From Zopfochytrium polystomum (Eukaryota > Chytridiomycota > Chytridiomycetes > Chytridiales > Chytridiaceae), in NCBI GenBank assembly GCA_025765615.1, contig JAIVFJ010000082.1:124001-188000 (forward strand): a stretch of DNA of 64,000 bases, in the 5' to 3' direction. Positions 47,148-57,974 of the stretch are shown here, in pieces. Both the position numbers and the translations under genes were made by a program. The notes below the pieces were generated by a model. It worked only from the letters and a program-made list of their open reading frames with translations, ran no database searches and was not told where the DNA came from. How positions within the stretch are numbered: position 1 is the stretch's first letter; each line of letters starts with the position of its first letter.

Positions 47148-49113
47148 TCAAATATCCCTCTTGATCATAGAATCACGGCTCTGGCCGACGCCAATCCATT
47201 CCACTGCGTGAACAATAAAATACAGAGCATTAGGTTTCTTCCATCACCACCCTCAAGGCCGCACCAGGAACTCCAAGGTAAGCTTCAATTCTCTCAATGT
47301 AATTTCGCGCGTTCAGCGGGAGGTCCTCGTACTTGCGGCATTTGCTTATATCCGTCAGCCATCCAGACATCGTCTCATATTCTACGGTTGACTGTGAAAG
47401 CCGCTTCAGGTCCGCTGAAATCAGCAATCATGTGTCAGCACGAGTGGGCTACGCGCGAATAACGAGATTGGGGCGCCAATAAATGGAGGTACTTACATGG
47501 GAAAGTGTCGTACCGCACACCTTCGTAAACGTACGCTACACCTATCTTGATTTCAGGAAGCTTGTCCAGAATGTCCAATTTGGTCAGATTAATGCTGGTA
47601 AAGAACGAATGAGTGTTAACCGAAATGAAGATCGGAGGGGTTGTAAAACCTTGTGTAGTTGTTGATCATGTGCGAGTACTTCAAGACAACGAGATCAAGC
47701 CAACCGCAACGGCGTTTTCGCCCTGTCGTGACACCGACCTCACCTCCCACAGTCTGCAGGTGCTCTCCGATTTCCTGCAGAGGTCCAGGTCGTTCGACGA
47801 CGCCTTATGAAAATACCAAACTTACATTTAGCTGCTCGGTCGGAAATGGGCCGGCCCCAACTCGAGTGGTGTATGCTTTAACCACACCGATAACTTTTTG
47901 GATGCGGGCAGGGGGAATCCCAAGACCTGTGCAGACGCCACCTACCCCAGTGTTTGATGAGGTAACAAACGGGTAGGTGCCTTTTCGCCACATGCAAGAA
48001 GATATTAGCATTTTTTATCAAAACCAGCCAAACTTGCGAACCAAAATCGATATCAAGCATGATCGCGTTCGCGCCCTCAACGAGTATTTTTTTCCCCTCC
48101 TGAATAGCGTTGAAAATGTACGGAATGGTGTCTATAACGTACGGCCGAAGCTTTTCAGCGTATTCCTTAAGTCGGGGAATTAGGCGACAAAAGATTGCTG
48201 GGATTGTCAAGTTTTGGTTTTTTACCTTGTACTGGCTGAGCTCCGCTTCAGGGTCGTATGGAAACTCGCCGTACCTCTTCTTTTTGCCCTCCAAGCACTT
48301 GATGTACCTATCTCTAAAGGTATCTTCGTCGAAAAGGTGGTGGACGCGAACGCCCCCTCGAGATGCCTTGCTGGAATAGGTTGGCCCGATGCCCTTGCGG
48401 GTGGTACCAAGCTCTGACCCGCCAAGTTCAATCTCCTTGAGACCGTCGACGGTCTGGTGGAAGTCAAAGACGAGGTGCGCCCGATCGGAGACGAAGAGAC
48501 GGCCAGTTGCATCGAGCCCTAAACGGTGCGGGGCAGATCACACAAGAAGAGGGGTTTCAGACTGGTGCCGAGACGCACTGCGAGCGATCGACACGCGAGC
48601 TGGCTTTTCCCATGCCCGGAAATCTCATCAAGACACGACGACCTTTGGCTTCGATGGCTCCGAGCTCCTTGAAGAACGACGGAACGTGGACGACGACGCC
48701 GTTACCAATGACGGAAACACATTTGGGGTTCACGAGTCCACTGGGAAGCAGGTGAAAATCGAACATCACGCCGTTCACAACGATCGTGTGTCCCGCATTG
48801 TTCCCTCCCTGATCGGCAGGGCAAAAAAGGGGAAGCAGCCCCAGAGCGCGTCGGCCGCAGTAAGTGGAAAGTCGTGAACGTGGCGCAATGCCAGAACGGA
48901 ATGGGATGTTGAGATCAACCGTTGCGAGGACGACGGAGGCGGGGAAGGAGGAGGGGGTGGGGGGGAGAAAGAGGGCGATCAGCATCAGTAGCGAATCTCT
49001 GCCTGCGGTCTCATCCCGCTCTGGCCTTCTTGTCGCCACGATCACTCGCTCCCCTTGCCCTCTCCCACTGTCTCTCTGTCTCTCTGCTCACTCTCTGGCT
49101 CTCTCCCTCTGCG

Positions 49114-49146
<33 letters not shown>

Positions 49147-49256
49147 GCGCTCTCTACCTGCGCCCTGCAGCAGATCTCCGCGTCCTGGGCAAGCACGTCG
49201 ACCAGCTTGCCCTTGCCCTCGTCGCCCCACTGTGCGCCGAGCACCACCGTCACCAT
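47148..49256 (-). CDS. ADE12: Adenylosuccinate synthetase
   Basis: Minus strand, nine exons, 421 residues: 49256-49158, 48808-48643, 48518-48226, 48165-48042, 47980-47826, 47774-47650, 47594-47497, 47414-47265 and 47203-47148. It joins IMP and aspartate using GTP, the first committed step to AMP. Seen: [14 protein letters not shown] (GTP/IMP loop with catalytic Asp), [11 protein letters not shown] (His), STRUCTURE-defining [49 protein letters not shown] and the 3' exon [14 protein letters not shown]. The last 56-nt exon is needed: reading through the preceding donor gives an atypical tail, while splicing (GTGCGG...CGCAG) restores the conserved C-terminus. Intron 1 (349 nt) is long for this region and holds a CT microsatellite. 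Confidence 0.94.
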
Positions 49257-49357
49257 TGTTCGTTGTGATTTCCTTTTTTTTGTTATTTACTTAGGGGGTT
49301 TCTTGTCACACACACACCCACACAGAACCCTGGTTGCACCCTTTCTTTTTTCTCCTG

Positions 49358-49360
<3 letters not shown>

Positions 49361-49428
<68 letters not shown>
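49361..49428. repeat. (CT)n microsatellite upstream of ADE12
   Basis: Nearly pure CT on the plus strand, GA on the coding strand of ADE12, starting about 105 bp upstream of its start codon. Confidence 0.95.
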
Positions 49429-49429
<1 letters not shown>

Positions 49430-49757
49430 CCTTTCTCGCAATCATCACATCTGCAGCACCGTCTCATCATTGCCATTTCTTTTGAGGGCAATATGACCAA
49501 AATTTGGGGAAGGGTGTGCGTCTCTGCACCAACCATCCGCACATCTAAGAATGTCCTAACTTGGGCCCAAAATTCACAACTCCAAACCTGCCACTACTAG
49601 AGAGGACAAGAGGTTGAGTGCGACCTGTAGCTGTTGCAGACGCGGTTGCTGTCATAATGCGGTTTATGTACAAACGGGAGGCCGCCGCGCCGAGAATTGG
49701 TCTCGGGGTGCTCTTGCCTTTATGGCCTACTGACGGCTGGGCAGGCGCTCCGTAAAA

Positions 49758-49773
49758 CACGCACGCACACACA

Positions 49774-49832
<59 letters not shown>

Positions 49833-49918
49833 ACACACGTACACGGACACGCACCCGTGCCACTTCGTTTTATTGGAATCTACAATTAAGGAGCGGTACG
49901 GGAAGAGCGAGAGAGACA

Positions 49919-49951
<33 letters not shown>
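49758..49951. repeat. (CA)n and (GA)n microsatellites upstream of the TMEM198-like gene
   Basis: CA run at about 49770-49830 with ACG-type variants at both ends, and a GA run at about 49904-49951. No gene was seen in 49429-50365 apart from these; the remainder is probably promoter and leader for the genes on both sides. Confidence 0.9.
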
Positions 49952-49956
<5 letters not shown>

Positions 49957-50365
49957 GCCGTCTGTCGATTCTTTTCGAGTCAAATAATGGGGGAAGACGC
50001 GCGTGAACAGATCGATTTCGAAGCACAAGCTACGTATGTGCTCGGGTCAATTCAAAGTCCGACTGACCTCCGAACCACGAGTATTTTGAAATTAATATCA
50101 AAAACAAAAAAAAAACGGGTTCCCCCAAACAACAGCACAACAGCTACAATTCTCAACAAGAGCCTGTTTCCCCCCTCTGGCGCGTGCTACACGAGAAAAT
50201 AATATCTCACTTCCACTGCAAAGTCACACAGAGTAGGCTCGTGGAGACCACCACACGGTATTGCTTTTCCTCCAGAGAGGTCGCCAGTGGCCGCGTGCAC
50301 TTCCTGTTGAAGGGAAAACGGCGTGCTGTAATCAGTCTTCAGTTTCACCGTCACCCGTGCTGAGG

Positions 50366-51675
50366 ATGGTCCGAGCCGAGGGGCTGGCGCTGTTCCTAAT
50401 GCTCCTGGCGATCAGACTCCAAGCTGTCTGTGCCCAGGCTGACGGTATACCCTCGACGACTGGAAGTGGCCCAGACAGTGGCTCGTCTTCGTCGACAACT
50501 CTCGTGCAATGGGCAGACCCTCCTTCGCCAACAGCGACAACACCAGCTGGATCAACAGACGAAAGCGGGGGAACCGCATCAGGATACATAACGGGTGTGT
50601 TCAACGGTGTTTGTTTTCTTCGTTTTTCTCCGTGACCAAAGCCAATGATCCATCGTCGCTGACGAGCTGAGTTTGTGGCAAACTTGCTAATAAAGTCTCC
50701 TGATTACTGCTCTTACTCACCACGCTCCTTCTCTCCGATTGGGACTTTGCCCTTCCCCCCTGTCCCCCTTTTGCTCTTGCTCGCAGCGAACCGTCCGTTG
50801 ACGGTGGCAGCCTGCTTTAGTGGCCTGATCCTTATCGCAGCGGGCTTTGTGTTCGGGTTCATTGGCAAGCGCGCGTTTGTGTCGACTATTTTCCTGTCTG
50901 GCGTCTTCTCGTTTGGTGGGTTGCTGCAAAAACCGACAGTTGTCTCGCACTGACACACACACACACACACACACACACAACACCCGCAGGCATCGTCCTC
51001 ACTGTCTGCCTTGACATCACCCAGCAGCGATGGCGCTCTTTCGGCCCCAACGCTGACTGGATATACCTCCTGCTGGTTACGCCATTCGCGGTACTCGGGG
51101 GCTTTGTCCACTTGAGGGTGACGCAGCTTGGCGTGGTCGCGATCGGCGGCCTTCTCGGACTAACGTGGATCGTCGCCGTGCTGTTCACTGGCCTCGGCGC
51201 GTCGCTTGACGCGAACGGCCATACAGTACTCCTGATTGTGGTGACTGCTGCAGGATGCGCGGCCATCTTCTTCATGGAGCACCTGGTCACCATACTCGGC
51301 ACCGCAAATGCCGGCGCCTTCTCAGTCGCCGTCGGTGTGGACATGTTTGCTCGGACGGGCTTTGTCGAGACCGTCAAGATGTGCCTCGTTGGAAACCCGC
51401 TGCCGCGCAGCGGTGCGATCAATGGTCCCGCATGGGGCCTACTCGCTTCCGCGGTAGTCCTCGCCATGGCCGGTTGGTTTGTTCAGACTCGCCCCGGCCC
51501 TCCGCCGCAGCCTTCGCCGTATAACCCCGCGTACTGGCTCTTTGGCGCCGCCATGCCACCACCGCTCCCCGCCGTTTGGTTCAAGATGCCGGGCCGGGAG
51601 ACGGCGCCCGTTCCCCCCCCTCGCCCAGCATTCTCCATCACAAATTACCTAAATCCATTTGGATGGAAGTGGTAA
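50366..51675 (+). CDS. DUF4203/TMEM198-like multi-pass membrane protein
   Basis: Exons 50366-50594, 50787-50915 and 50990-51675 (347 residues). The first exon encodes a signal peptide (hydrophobic LALFLMLLAIRL, probable cleavage after AVCA) and a Ser/Thr-rich extracellular stretch. Then about seven hydrophobic segments follow, among them LTVAACFSGLILIAAGFVFG, YLLLVTPFAVLGGFVHL, LGVVAIGGLLGLTWIVAVLF and GPAWGLLASAVVLAMAGWF, and a proline-rich cytosolic tail with PAFSITNYLNPFGWKW. Pattern and order fit the fungal DUF4203 family; the function is unknown (human TMEM198 has been linked to Wnt signalling). Intron 2 contains a CA microsatellite (50952-50979). Confidence 0.8.
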
Positions 51676-51721
51676 ACTTTCATATCACCAAAGTTTGTGT
51701 CACTCGAACTCACTCCCTAAC

Positions 51722-51771
51722 TCGCACACACACACACACACACACACTCTCTCTCTCTCTCACTCCTCTCT

Positions 51772-51818
<47 letters not shown>
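51722..51818. repeat. (CA)n(CT)n compound microsatellite
   Basis: CA at 51724-51747, then CT runs to 51818, immediately downstream of the TMEM198-like gene. Confidence 0.95.
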
Positions 51819-52389
51819 CATTACATGTCCAGTTTCGTTCTGTTTTCGTGTGTGTTTCATTTGTGAGTGTTCCTCGATGTGACCCGATAAGATCACCACT
51901 TCATACGCCAGCTTTGACCTTTCGCGGCAAAAGCTAGAAATTCGAGTGTTACCTCGCATCGATATTCATCGCCCGCAGCGGCTGCGTTGCGGGCAGATTA
52001 AAAATCAACTTTTTCCCCTCGATATCAAAATTCTTAAGCGGGAGTTGTTGCTGGTTTGCATCAAATATATGCGAACACTTCACGCCAGCTGGAAATCTCG
52101 TTTTGAAAGCCATCTACTTCGCTCTCGTCATTAATACATGCAGCGTCATCACCGTTGTGGTCACACGTGGCTTTGTCTTCTGAAAAGGCTGACTGAGAAG
52201 AATGCCTCTTATAGTTGAGATGAATAAAATGAAGAATCTCCCACAAGTCATATGGAGAGCATGAGCCAAAACGGACCTGCATACGAGAATGGCGTATTGG
52301 GGGGTGTGGGAGGGTGGGTAGGGCAAAGTACACCGTTATCCAATTCACGTAAAAAAAAGCAAAAGGCTTGCTACACAGAATGGGTCCAA
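51819..52389. other. No gene recognised
   Basis: Boundary between the gene island and the accessory region. Only short, unsupported frames are present. Confidence 0.45.
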
Positions 52390-53470
52390 AATGATCAAGA
52401 GATGGGAGACCAAAGCTGACTGAAGAGCAAAGGGAAACCAATCGTCGAGCTTGAGAGGCTGCTCTTCAAGTCCAAGCTGCCACTGATGCTGTGCCAACCA
52501 GTCTCAAGGGCCTCTGCACAAAGAAGACTTCCAGTTGGAGCAGCAACTCAAGCTCCAATTCATCCACCCATTTGTGTTCAAGCACTTGCTCAGGGTGAAG
52601 CACAAGCTGCAGCAGTGGAAGTTGCGCACCACAACCAAGCAGTTGCGCAGCCTGAGAATGAGAGGCATGAGGCAGATGAGCCTACACTACAGGTTTCACT
52701 CTCTTTGACTAACTTTTCATATTTGCTTCAGTCAAACTAATTATTTGCACTCTGTAGGACCAAATTCCTCAAGGCGACTACTTGCAGCAGTTTGATGCAG
52801 CTGAAAATGGTCCTCTGATTGAGCAGCTTTTTGCAAAGACTGCTTTGACTCGATTTCACAAGAAAATCGCTTGCTACAACTCACTTCACTGCACCGTTTG
52901 CAGAGAGCGTTGACCAGCAAAGGACATGCCACTTTCAGTGGCCAACAACTATAAGTGTGACTGGTGCAAAAAAGGTAAGTTAACCAGTACTGACTGTTTT
53001 TGTTCTGAAGTCCATTCAGATCTGATGAAGCACCAGAATGCTGGGGTTCTCCTTTTTGGAATTGAGAATGACATGATCCCAGAATTCTCCACAATTGATT
53101 TGGAAATAAGCAAAGCTCTGAGATCTCTCACTATGGTTGAAGATATGTTGCTTTCTCCTGTTTTTCCCATCATGACTGTCTATCAGCTGCCAAGCAATGG
53201 CCGAAATGTGCACTGAGGCTTTGTGGCAAACTTTCGCCAGCAGAGTACTGAGTTTGTGAAGCAAGTCCCTTGCCTCCCGGCTGCAGTTTCAGTTATTGTT
53301 GTTCGCAGAACGAATCAAGATGAACACAGCCAATCTAGAGACTCGACTGTTTGTAGAGCAAGAGTGCAGACATTTGCAAGATTTTTGGTAGAGAACCACC
53401 CTGACTTTATTGCGCATCATGTTCAGTTTGACCAAGCTGCTTGTTGTGAGACTACACCAAGGTCTCAGTG
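52390..53470 (+). pseudogene. Helitron-type protein relic (DUF6570-like N-terminal region)
   Basis: KLTEEQRETNRRA near 52410, the Cys pairs CTVCRERW and CDWCKKGKL, then SKALRSLTMVEDMLLSPVFPIMTVYQLP and GFVANFRQQSTEFVKQVPCL, VIVVRR, and ARVQTFARFLVENHPDF follow the order of the N-terminal region of Helitron Rep/helicase proteins (family knowledge). Stops and frame changes break it at several places (52650-52740, 52910, 53213). The Rep and helicase domains are absent. Confidence 0.7.
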
Positions 53471-53597
53471 ATAAAATCGAGGGATTTTATTTGCAAAAAC
53501 AAGCGTACCTGTCATAAAACCGCAAGGATCAGGACTCCTATTATGATTACTGGTTCTCCAAGGTGTTACAAAGTGTATTTGCGGCTAACCTGTCTTT
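53461..53597 (+). repeat. Dispersed repeat shared with 17777-17922 (inverted)
   Basis: About 135 bp directly after the Helitron-type relic; see the partner entry. Confidence 0.7.
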
Positions 53598-54249
53598 ATT
53601 ATTATTATTATTGGGCCTGCTTGTACTACTTTTGTCTTAACAGTTTCTGTTGCACCAGGGTTTTCTCAACATATTTTCTTTTCCAGTGACTAACGGTGAC
53701 TGTCCAACTGCCTAGGGATGGGGTGCCTGACAGGCCGTACCCCAAGCCCACCTAATTTATTATTTATTTTCAGCACTTGTACATACACACATAGGGTTGG
53801 GGAGACTTAGAGCATTTGTGGTGGATGCTCCAAGTCAGGGGGGGTTGACTTGTCAATTTTTCTCTCTCTGTTTTTGGGCCGTTTCTCTTTTTCCTTTTTT
53901 CTTCAATCTGATTTCTGTCCTTCGGCACCAATACAGAGTCCCTTCAAATCCATCTGGCTCACAGAAGTGAGGGTAGCGAGAGGTGGTACACACCCAGGTG
54001 AGTACATGGTCCCTTTGGGGGCTCCTCTTAAGGGGCCGCGGGTGGGGAATGCAGCTGTATCACTGTTTGTCACAGATGGTGACAGTTGTTTGTGTCTGGA
54101 TAAGTCTTGTAGTGCCGCAAGTGTGGAGGTATTGAGGCAGAGACATGAGTCGTACTCTGAGAATAGTGTGTTTGAATGAAGGAAAGGTGAGGTGATTAAG
54201 ACTAGTTGCAGGAGAACTTAGCCCTCTATCTCCTGAATCAGATGTCATC
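53598..54249. other. No gene recognised
   Basis: Contains a short (TTA)n stretch (53598-53611) and a sequence CCTAGGGATGGGGTGCCTGA that looks like an element end, but no coding signal. Confidence 0.4.
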
Positions 54250-54560
54250 GTTCATCCTCGCAATTGCAGAAGGCAAAGAGATAATAGTGTCCATGAGGCT
54301 GACGCACAATTGGATGGCCAGCTTTTGGAAAGGGCGAAAAAATGGTGGAGAAGTTCTCCAACTGCTGATTTTGCAAAGTTGTCAACTTGATGGTACACTT
54401 CAGTGAAGCAAGCAATGAAGTCATCCAAGGCTTTGGTCAGTTCCATTTTGATGCATTCAAAGTATCAATGACGTCCTTCCAAGTCCCTGATCTACTCTAT
54501 GACATTATTCCTGGTTCGCCAATCAGTTTGTGCGCAAAATCTCAGCCGTTTGTGTGTTAT
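54250..54560 (-). pseudogene. Copia gag fragment
   Basis: Minus-strand FECIKMELTK, FTEVYHQVDNFAKS match Copia-1 Gag FERIKMEPAE, FITAYHKVESFAES. The frame is interrupted near 54450. Confidence 0.7.
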
Positions 54561-55210
54561 TTGGGTGAGAACCTCCACCAAATTCCCAGGTCCCTCACCC
54601 TCGCTCCCTGACTTCTTTTTCTAATACGGTGACATAAATATGGTGTAATAATTTGAATAAAAATGTGTAGTATATATTTATCGACTGAAATGTATATTAC
54701 ATCAGCAGCTAAAGTCTTTTTTAACATTTCTAACCTAATTTATGGTTAGAAAACATTTGATAAAATGTGTAATATATATTTGTCGATCTCTTCACATGAA
54801 ACATATTATATATTTTTTTTCTTAAAAAATTCATGTATATTTTTCCAGTATTTTCTTCTTAATTTATGCATTAGCTTTTCTCTAATATTTCTTAATTTGG
54901 TATTCTTGTTTCGGATCAAACAGACTTTTCGGACTATTTCCTTTTTTGGAAACTTACCCTAATCGTAATTCTCTAATGTGAACCTGTTGAACAGACTTTC
55001 AACTTCTCGGTTTTGCGTTCATTAATATAAAATGTAATATATCAATAATAATTTCAACCCATTTTAGTTATTTTTTTTGTCCTCATAATTTATTCTTGAA
55101 TGAGGTGATTTTCTTGACACTTAATAAAAAAAATTTCTTCCGCGTCCGTTCAGATGCCTTTCAGGGAACGAGAAATTTTTTTTAATAAGTAGGGCGATGT
55201 TTCAAATAAG

Positions 55211-55250
55211 ATATCAAAAATTTTCCAAAAAAGTTTTCATATATTTCATT
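55211..55250 (+). repeat. Left copy of direct repeat around the three-gene block
   Basis: ATATCAAAAATTTTCCAAAA... resembles 57437-57478. A second pair, GAACCTGTTGAACAGAC (about 54981) and GAACCCGTTGAACAGAC (about 57517), lies outside them. Confidence 0.55.
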
Positions 55251-55263
55251 TGCTCCAATTTAC

Positions 55264-55999
55264 TTAATAAAACGTATAATCTTCTGTTTCTGGTGTTTTA
55301 CATTTATTATACGTCCTATAACATTCCTCTTTTATTGTTTTCATATCTATTCCATCTCCTTCATTAACATAATCATATGCCTCACATTCTCCTACTTTTT
55401 GTACTGTTCTTCTTTCTCTTGTAGGGGTGTCGAATAAGAAACCATCTCCATAAAACAAATATAGTCTTTCTATTACACTTTTCATCTCCTCTTCCATTGC
55501 TTCTTTTAAAACTTTCTTCAATACTTCTTCTTTCTCATTTTTGCTTACACATGTATCTGGATTATATCTTTTAAATCTTATTGGACTGCCCACTTCATAA
55601 ATTATATTGTTCATCCTTATCATTTCACATTTCAGTGTGTAATCCCAGTGCTCATACTCATCTACCTCAAGGACTATAAAATGTGTGTTTGGTGACTTGG
55701 CTTTTATTAAAAAATCTGGCCAATATTTCCTTGATTTTGAGCATCCTGAACCTGGCAGTCCTGGCTTCACTTTACCTGTCAAATTTCCTTTCGTTATCAT
55801 ACTCATATTTCTCTGATGATCTTATTTCTTTGTTATGGAGGAATCTGTATCCCTCATTCTTCAGCACTTTGATCACTTCCATTTCTCTTTTTCCATGGCT
55901 TTTCACACATAATCTGCATATTTCCTCTATTCTTGATTTCTTTCCCTTAATATTGCCCCCACAATTTACACACATCATTGTTAAAACTTCATTCTCCAT
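55264..55999 (-). pseudogene. Zinc-finger PD-(D/E)xK-like nuclease, frameshifted
   Basis: Minus strand. The first part (55999 to about 55790) has CVNCGG...CRLC, a four-Cys zinc finger, then a helix KREMEVIKVLKNEGYRFLHN. After a one-base frame change near 55790 the core continues to 55264: YWPDFLI, FIVLEVDEYEHWDY and IRFKRYNPD. The order finger, then PDF, then E-x-D-E-x-x-H, then R-x-NPD recalls nuclease-like proteins repeatedly seen in phycodnaviruses and mimivirus relatives (established for such families; assigned here by pattern only). The final 70 residues are unremarkable. It starts 86 bp from the divergently transcribed gene at 56086. Confidence 0.65.
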
Positions 56000-56085
56000 T
56001 GATATTATATTTTAACAATTTTATTTTAGCAACCCTACGCGCTACACATTTAAAGCTTATTTCAGTGTCATTTTTGATTACTAAT

Positions 56086-56832
56086 ATGTTGTCTAATGAA
56101 CTTCTTCAACTGATTGACAATATGTCTCAACGTGACCTCGTTCGACTCCATCTTCATGTCTCATCTAAAATAGATGATCTTAGGAAATATAACTCCAGTG
56201 CACTCCATTCAACGAGAGTGGAACAACTTCTTGCATCAAGTGAAAAAATATTTAATGATGAAGGGAAAGATATAACAAAAGAAATTCATGATAATTTGAA
56301 AATTTGCCAAGGAAAAACAAAGGTTAAGTATTCATTTGCAAATGATGCTAAATATGGAAGATTATATGCTGACAAAGGTTATCAAAACATGTCAACGAAA
56401 GTAAGAAGTTATATAATGAATGGTTTGTACATGTACATTGCTATAAAAGACTGTCATCCAGTTCTATTGAATCAATTACTTGAGAAACATTTAGGAAAGC
56501 AAAATGAATTTTTAAAGAATTACATCATGAATATGAAACAGGAAGGATCTTCAAAAGAAGATTCATTTAGCCTTCTCTATGACTCTAATGCTATCACTTT
56601 CAATAAAGATATACAACAAATGCTTATCATGTTATATGGTGCATATGGACCAGGTTTAGTTAATGAGCTTATAGCAAATTGTTGGGATTCGCCTCCAGGT
56701 ACAAATACTACAATATTACTTGATGAATTCGATAATACTAAGTATAAAAGGAAAATTTTAAAAAATGTTGTTCAGAATATTGAGAATGACATATTGATGA
56801 TTATGTATAATAAGCTAAAGAAATGGATCTAG
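56086..56832 (+). CDS. 248-residue protein with GR.Y...CHP signature, unknown
   Basis: Start chosen at MLSNELLQLID; the open frame extends 36 codons further upstream without Met-based support. The N-terminal half is helical and charged. Around residues 80-125, YGRLYADKGYQNMSTKVRSY and YIAIKDCHPVLLNQLLEKH follow the spacing of GR.Y...Q...R...(D)ID..NCHP..L blocks in polymerase-like proteins of virophages, transpovirons and related elements (TV-Pol, A-family-like; comparison from memory). Where those have DID before NCHP, this protein has IAI, so the putative metal-binding Asp is lost. The helicase part is absent. It may be a remnant or an accessory protein; I do not assign a function. Confidence 0.5.
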   Translation: MLSNELLQLIDNMSQRDLVRLHLHVSSKIDDLRKYNSSALHSTRVEQLLASSEKIFNDEGKDITKEIHDNLKICQGKTKVKYSFANDAKYGRLYADKGYQNMSTKVRSYIMNGLYMYIAIKDCHPVLLNQLLEKHLGKQNEFLKNYIMNMKQEGSSKEDSFSLLYDSNAITFNKDIQQMLIMLYGAYGPGLVNELIANCWDSPPGTNTTILLDEFDNTKYKRKILKNVVQNIENDILMIMYNKLKKWI

Positions 56833-57416
56833 TTATAGGGACTTAACTATTTGATGGACTAACAATTGAAAGAAGTAGTGTAAAGGATAAGAAAATAGAT
56901 GATATACTCTCTGAACTTGAAAAAACAATTAAAGAAGAAACTGGTTACAAAATTGAGTTAGTTAAAAAGCCAATTGAAGAAGTCATCTTAAGTAAAGCCT
57001 TCAATGGAAAGGAATTAAATGTGTATGTATCTTCTGAGGAACCACTTTTTGATATTAAAGAAATATCTGAAATACTAAGTGTAGATGAAAATATTGTACT
57101 GGATGATAAATATTATGTAGGTGATTTGATAACAGGTGATGGAGTATTCTCAATAATTAATAATAAAGAATTCAGAAAATGGTTTATTGCATTGTTGAAA
57201 GAATTATTTCAAATGGAAGAAAAAAAGAAAAGATTGCAAGTAGAGAGTGAATTTACTAAATATACAATATCAAAGGAAGGTTTAAATTACGACATCTTTG
57301 CATGTCTTAATTGTGGAGCGAATACAGAGGATGAGACATATTTAGGAGCTTGTGAAGGTTGTTACTTTAAAATAGTAAGAGGAGAATTAAAAAACCATAA
57401 AATTAGCTGGTTATAA
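56823..57416 (+). pseudogene. Unknown protein with C-terminal zinc ribbon, early stop
   Basis: An ATG at 56823 overlaps the previous stop by 10 bp. Its frame reads seven codons, then TAA (56844-56846), and is then open for 189 codons to 57416. The next in-frame Met is not until the KAFNGKELN region or beyond (a GTG/ATG near 57021), so either the gene starts late or the TAA is a lesion. The product is Lys/Glu/Ile rich with a C-terminal CLNCG...ACEGC ribbon and ISWL end. The overlap with its neighbour suggests co-expression, as in compact viral genomes. Confidence 0.5.
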
Positions 57417-57436
57417 ATCTGCCCACACTACAAAAT

Positions 57437-57478
57437 ATATCAAAATTTTTCAAAAAGTTTTAATATATATATTATTTC
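57437..57478 (+). repeat. Right copy of direct repeat around the three-gene block
   Basis: ATATCAAAATTTTTCAAAAA... pairs with 55211-55250 in the same orientation. Confidence 0.55.
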
Positions 57479-57639
57479 ACACTATCATTCTATTCATTTT
57501 TCATTAGTGTTTCTGGGAACCCGTTGAACAGACGTCCACATTTTTCTATTTTTACTCCGCAAACATATTATATAAAAAATTTTTTTGAGAATTTTTCATA
57601 TATTATTCAGCGCATTTGTTCCACTTTTATTCCCAGATT

Positions 57640-57974
57640 TTTTAATCGACTCAAATTTTTTATATAGAATGGGGTCTCACTCACATATTTTTCCACTTAT
57701 TTTTTCTTGTTCCATTTTTTTTACAAACATTTTTATCAACTCGTTAAATCGTAATTTATGTATTTCATACCCATGTTTTATCGACTCGTTTCACATTGTT
57801 CCATTTCTATTTTGAGTATTTCTTATTGACTTAATTAGTAGAATTTTTCTTATTACATCACTATATTTAATCGACTTGTTTTTAATTGTTCCATTTTGTT
57901 TTTTGACCTTTTTTATCGGGTCGTTAAGTCATACTTTATGTATTTCACACCCATGTTTTATCGACTTGTTTTTA
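57640..57974. repeat. Tandem repeat, ~178-bp unit (two copies, second split by the MITE)
   Basis: TCGTTAA(A/G)TC...TTTATGTATTTCA...CCCATGTTTTATCGACT recurs at about 57742 and 57921. The second unit continues after the MITE at 58298. The TTATCGACTC / TTGTTCCATTT core is also found, reversed, in the 90-bp array further right. Confidence 0.75.

Noticed and set aside
54560..54604. 35-bp similarity to LINE sequence at about 27379-27412
   Set aside because: Too short and pyrimidine-rich to call a LINE fragment.
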